From Pseudomonadota bacterium (GTDB lineage Bacteria; Pseudomonadota; Gammaproteobacteria; Burkholderiales; Thiobacillaceae): a stretch of 16,077 nt of DNA. The notes beneath the pieces are model-generated. The model made no database searches. It saw only the letters and a list, made by a program, of their open reading frames with translations, and was not told where the DNA came from. Below are positions 15,617 through 16,077 of the stretch, piece by piece (within the stretch, counting starts at the first letter, position 1; the number at the start of each line of letters is the position of its first letter). The stretch is from positions 1 through 16,077 of the forward strand of contig JAKACL010000028.1 of the NCBI GenBank assembly GCA_021821425.1, in the 5' to 3' direction. The position numbers and the translations under genes are program-made.

Positions 15617-16077
15617 ATGAACTTTGCCCTTATTCTTTTCATTGCCCTGGTCGTCACCGGCGGCATCTGGCTGCTCGACGTGCTGGTGTTCCGGCGCTTC
15701 CGCGACAAGGATGTCCGCGAACCCCTGCTGGTCGAATACGCCAAGAGCTTCTTCCCGGTGATCCTGGTCGTGTTCGGCCTGCGCTCCTTCCTGGTCGAGC
15801 CGTTCAAGATCCCGTCCGGCTCGATGATGCCGACCCTGCTGATCGGGGACTTCATCCTGGTCAACAAGTACACCTACGGCATCCGCCTGCCGGTGATCAA
15901 CAAGAAAGTGGTCGAGCTGAACAGCCCCGAGCGCGGCGACGTCATGGTGTTCCGCTATCCTGCCGACCCGGGGCTCGACTATATCAAACGCGTCATCGGC
16001 GTGCCGGGCGACCTGATCGAATACCGCGACAAGAAGCTCAGCGTCAACGGTCAGCCGGTGCGGCTCGACAATGCCGG
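15617..16077 (+). CDS. lepB: Signal peptidase I, 5' part (3' end outside window)
   Basis: LepB cleaves signal peptides of exported proteins on the periplasmic face of the inner membrane. The visible 153 residues include two N-terminal membrane segments (about 2-25 and 44-60). They also include the catalytic serine box IPSGSMMPTL with nucleophile Ser69, and the catalytic lysine Lys124 in DYIKRVIGVPGD, at the same 55-residue spacing as Ser90/Lys145 of E. coli. The frame is open to the right edge; the full protein should be around 250-320 aa. ATG 15617 follows the lepA stop by 2 bases, the classic lepA-lepB operon. No strong Shine-Dalgarno sequence is seen, so coupling to lepA is likely. Confidence 0.97.
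   Translation, partial: MNFALILFIALVVTGGIWLLDVLVFRRFRDKDVREPLLVEYAKSFFPVILVVFGLRSFLVEPFKIPSGSMMPTLLIGDFILVNKYTYGIRLPVINKKVVELNSPERGDVMVFRYPADPGLDYIKRVIGVPGDLIEYRDKKLSVNGQPVRLDNA

Overview
The window is about 16 kb of GC-rich (roughly 65%), densely coded bacterial chromosome. The order rpsF-priB-rpsR-rplI-dnaB-alr, an S18 with a long N-terminal extension, PriB between S6 and S18, and an rpoE-rseABC-degP locus linked to nadB and lepA-lepB all point to a betaproteobacterium. A DsrC/TusE-superfamily gene and the overall style hint at a sulfur-oxidising member of the Nitrosomonadales (Thiobacillus-like), but that lineage is an inference. I see no mobile elements, CRISPR arrays, tRNAs or rRNAs. No gene-free stretch exceeds about 150 bases.

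Layout. (1) 1-1316: 3' part of a PLP-dependent Orn/Lys/Arg decarboxylase. (2) 1343-2985: ribosomal/replication operon rpsF-priB-rpsR-rplI, with a promoter, two leader hairpins and a textbook terminator. (3) 3005-5528: dnaB-alr, preceded by a consensus DnaA box and a promoter whose predicted start site falls on the dnaB ATG. (4) 5534-7355, minus strand: a cysteine-less DsrC/TusE-like (RspA-type) gene with its own promoter, then the ygfZ-DUF4936 pair ending in its own terminator. (5) 7396-9388: a ygfX-like membrane protein gene converging on nadB, with a 65-base 3' overlap. (6) 9449-16077: the envelope-stress locus rpoE-rseA-rseB-rseC-degP(mucD), a small CxxC glutaredoxin-like gene, then lepA and the start of lepB, all on the plus strand.

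How the genes work together. Regions 4-6 match an old proteobacterial neighbourhood known from Pseudomonas (ygfZ, sdhE/ygfX, nadB, algU-mucABCD, lepA-lepB). Here sdhE is absent next to ygfX. RpoE is the extracytoplasmic sigma factor, RseA its membrane anti-sigma factor, RseB the periplasmic sensor that protects RseA, RseC a membrane accessory protein, and DegP the periplasmic protease/chaperone that handles misfolded envelope proteins. LepB is the signal peptidase of the same export route. YgfZ (Fe-S repair), NadB (quinolinate pathway of NAD synthesis) and YgfX form a loosely associated flavoprotein/Fe-S group.

Most of the window is ordinary core genome. The points most worth a second look are the cysteine-less DsrC homologue, the DnaA box and apparent leaderless start at dnaB, an 18-base perfect palindrome over the glutaredoxin start codon, the hairpin abutting the SD-less lepA start, and ygfX without sdhE.
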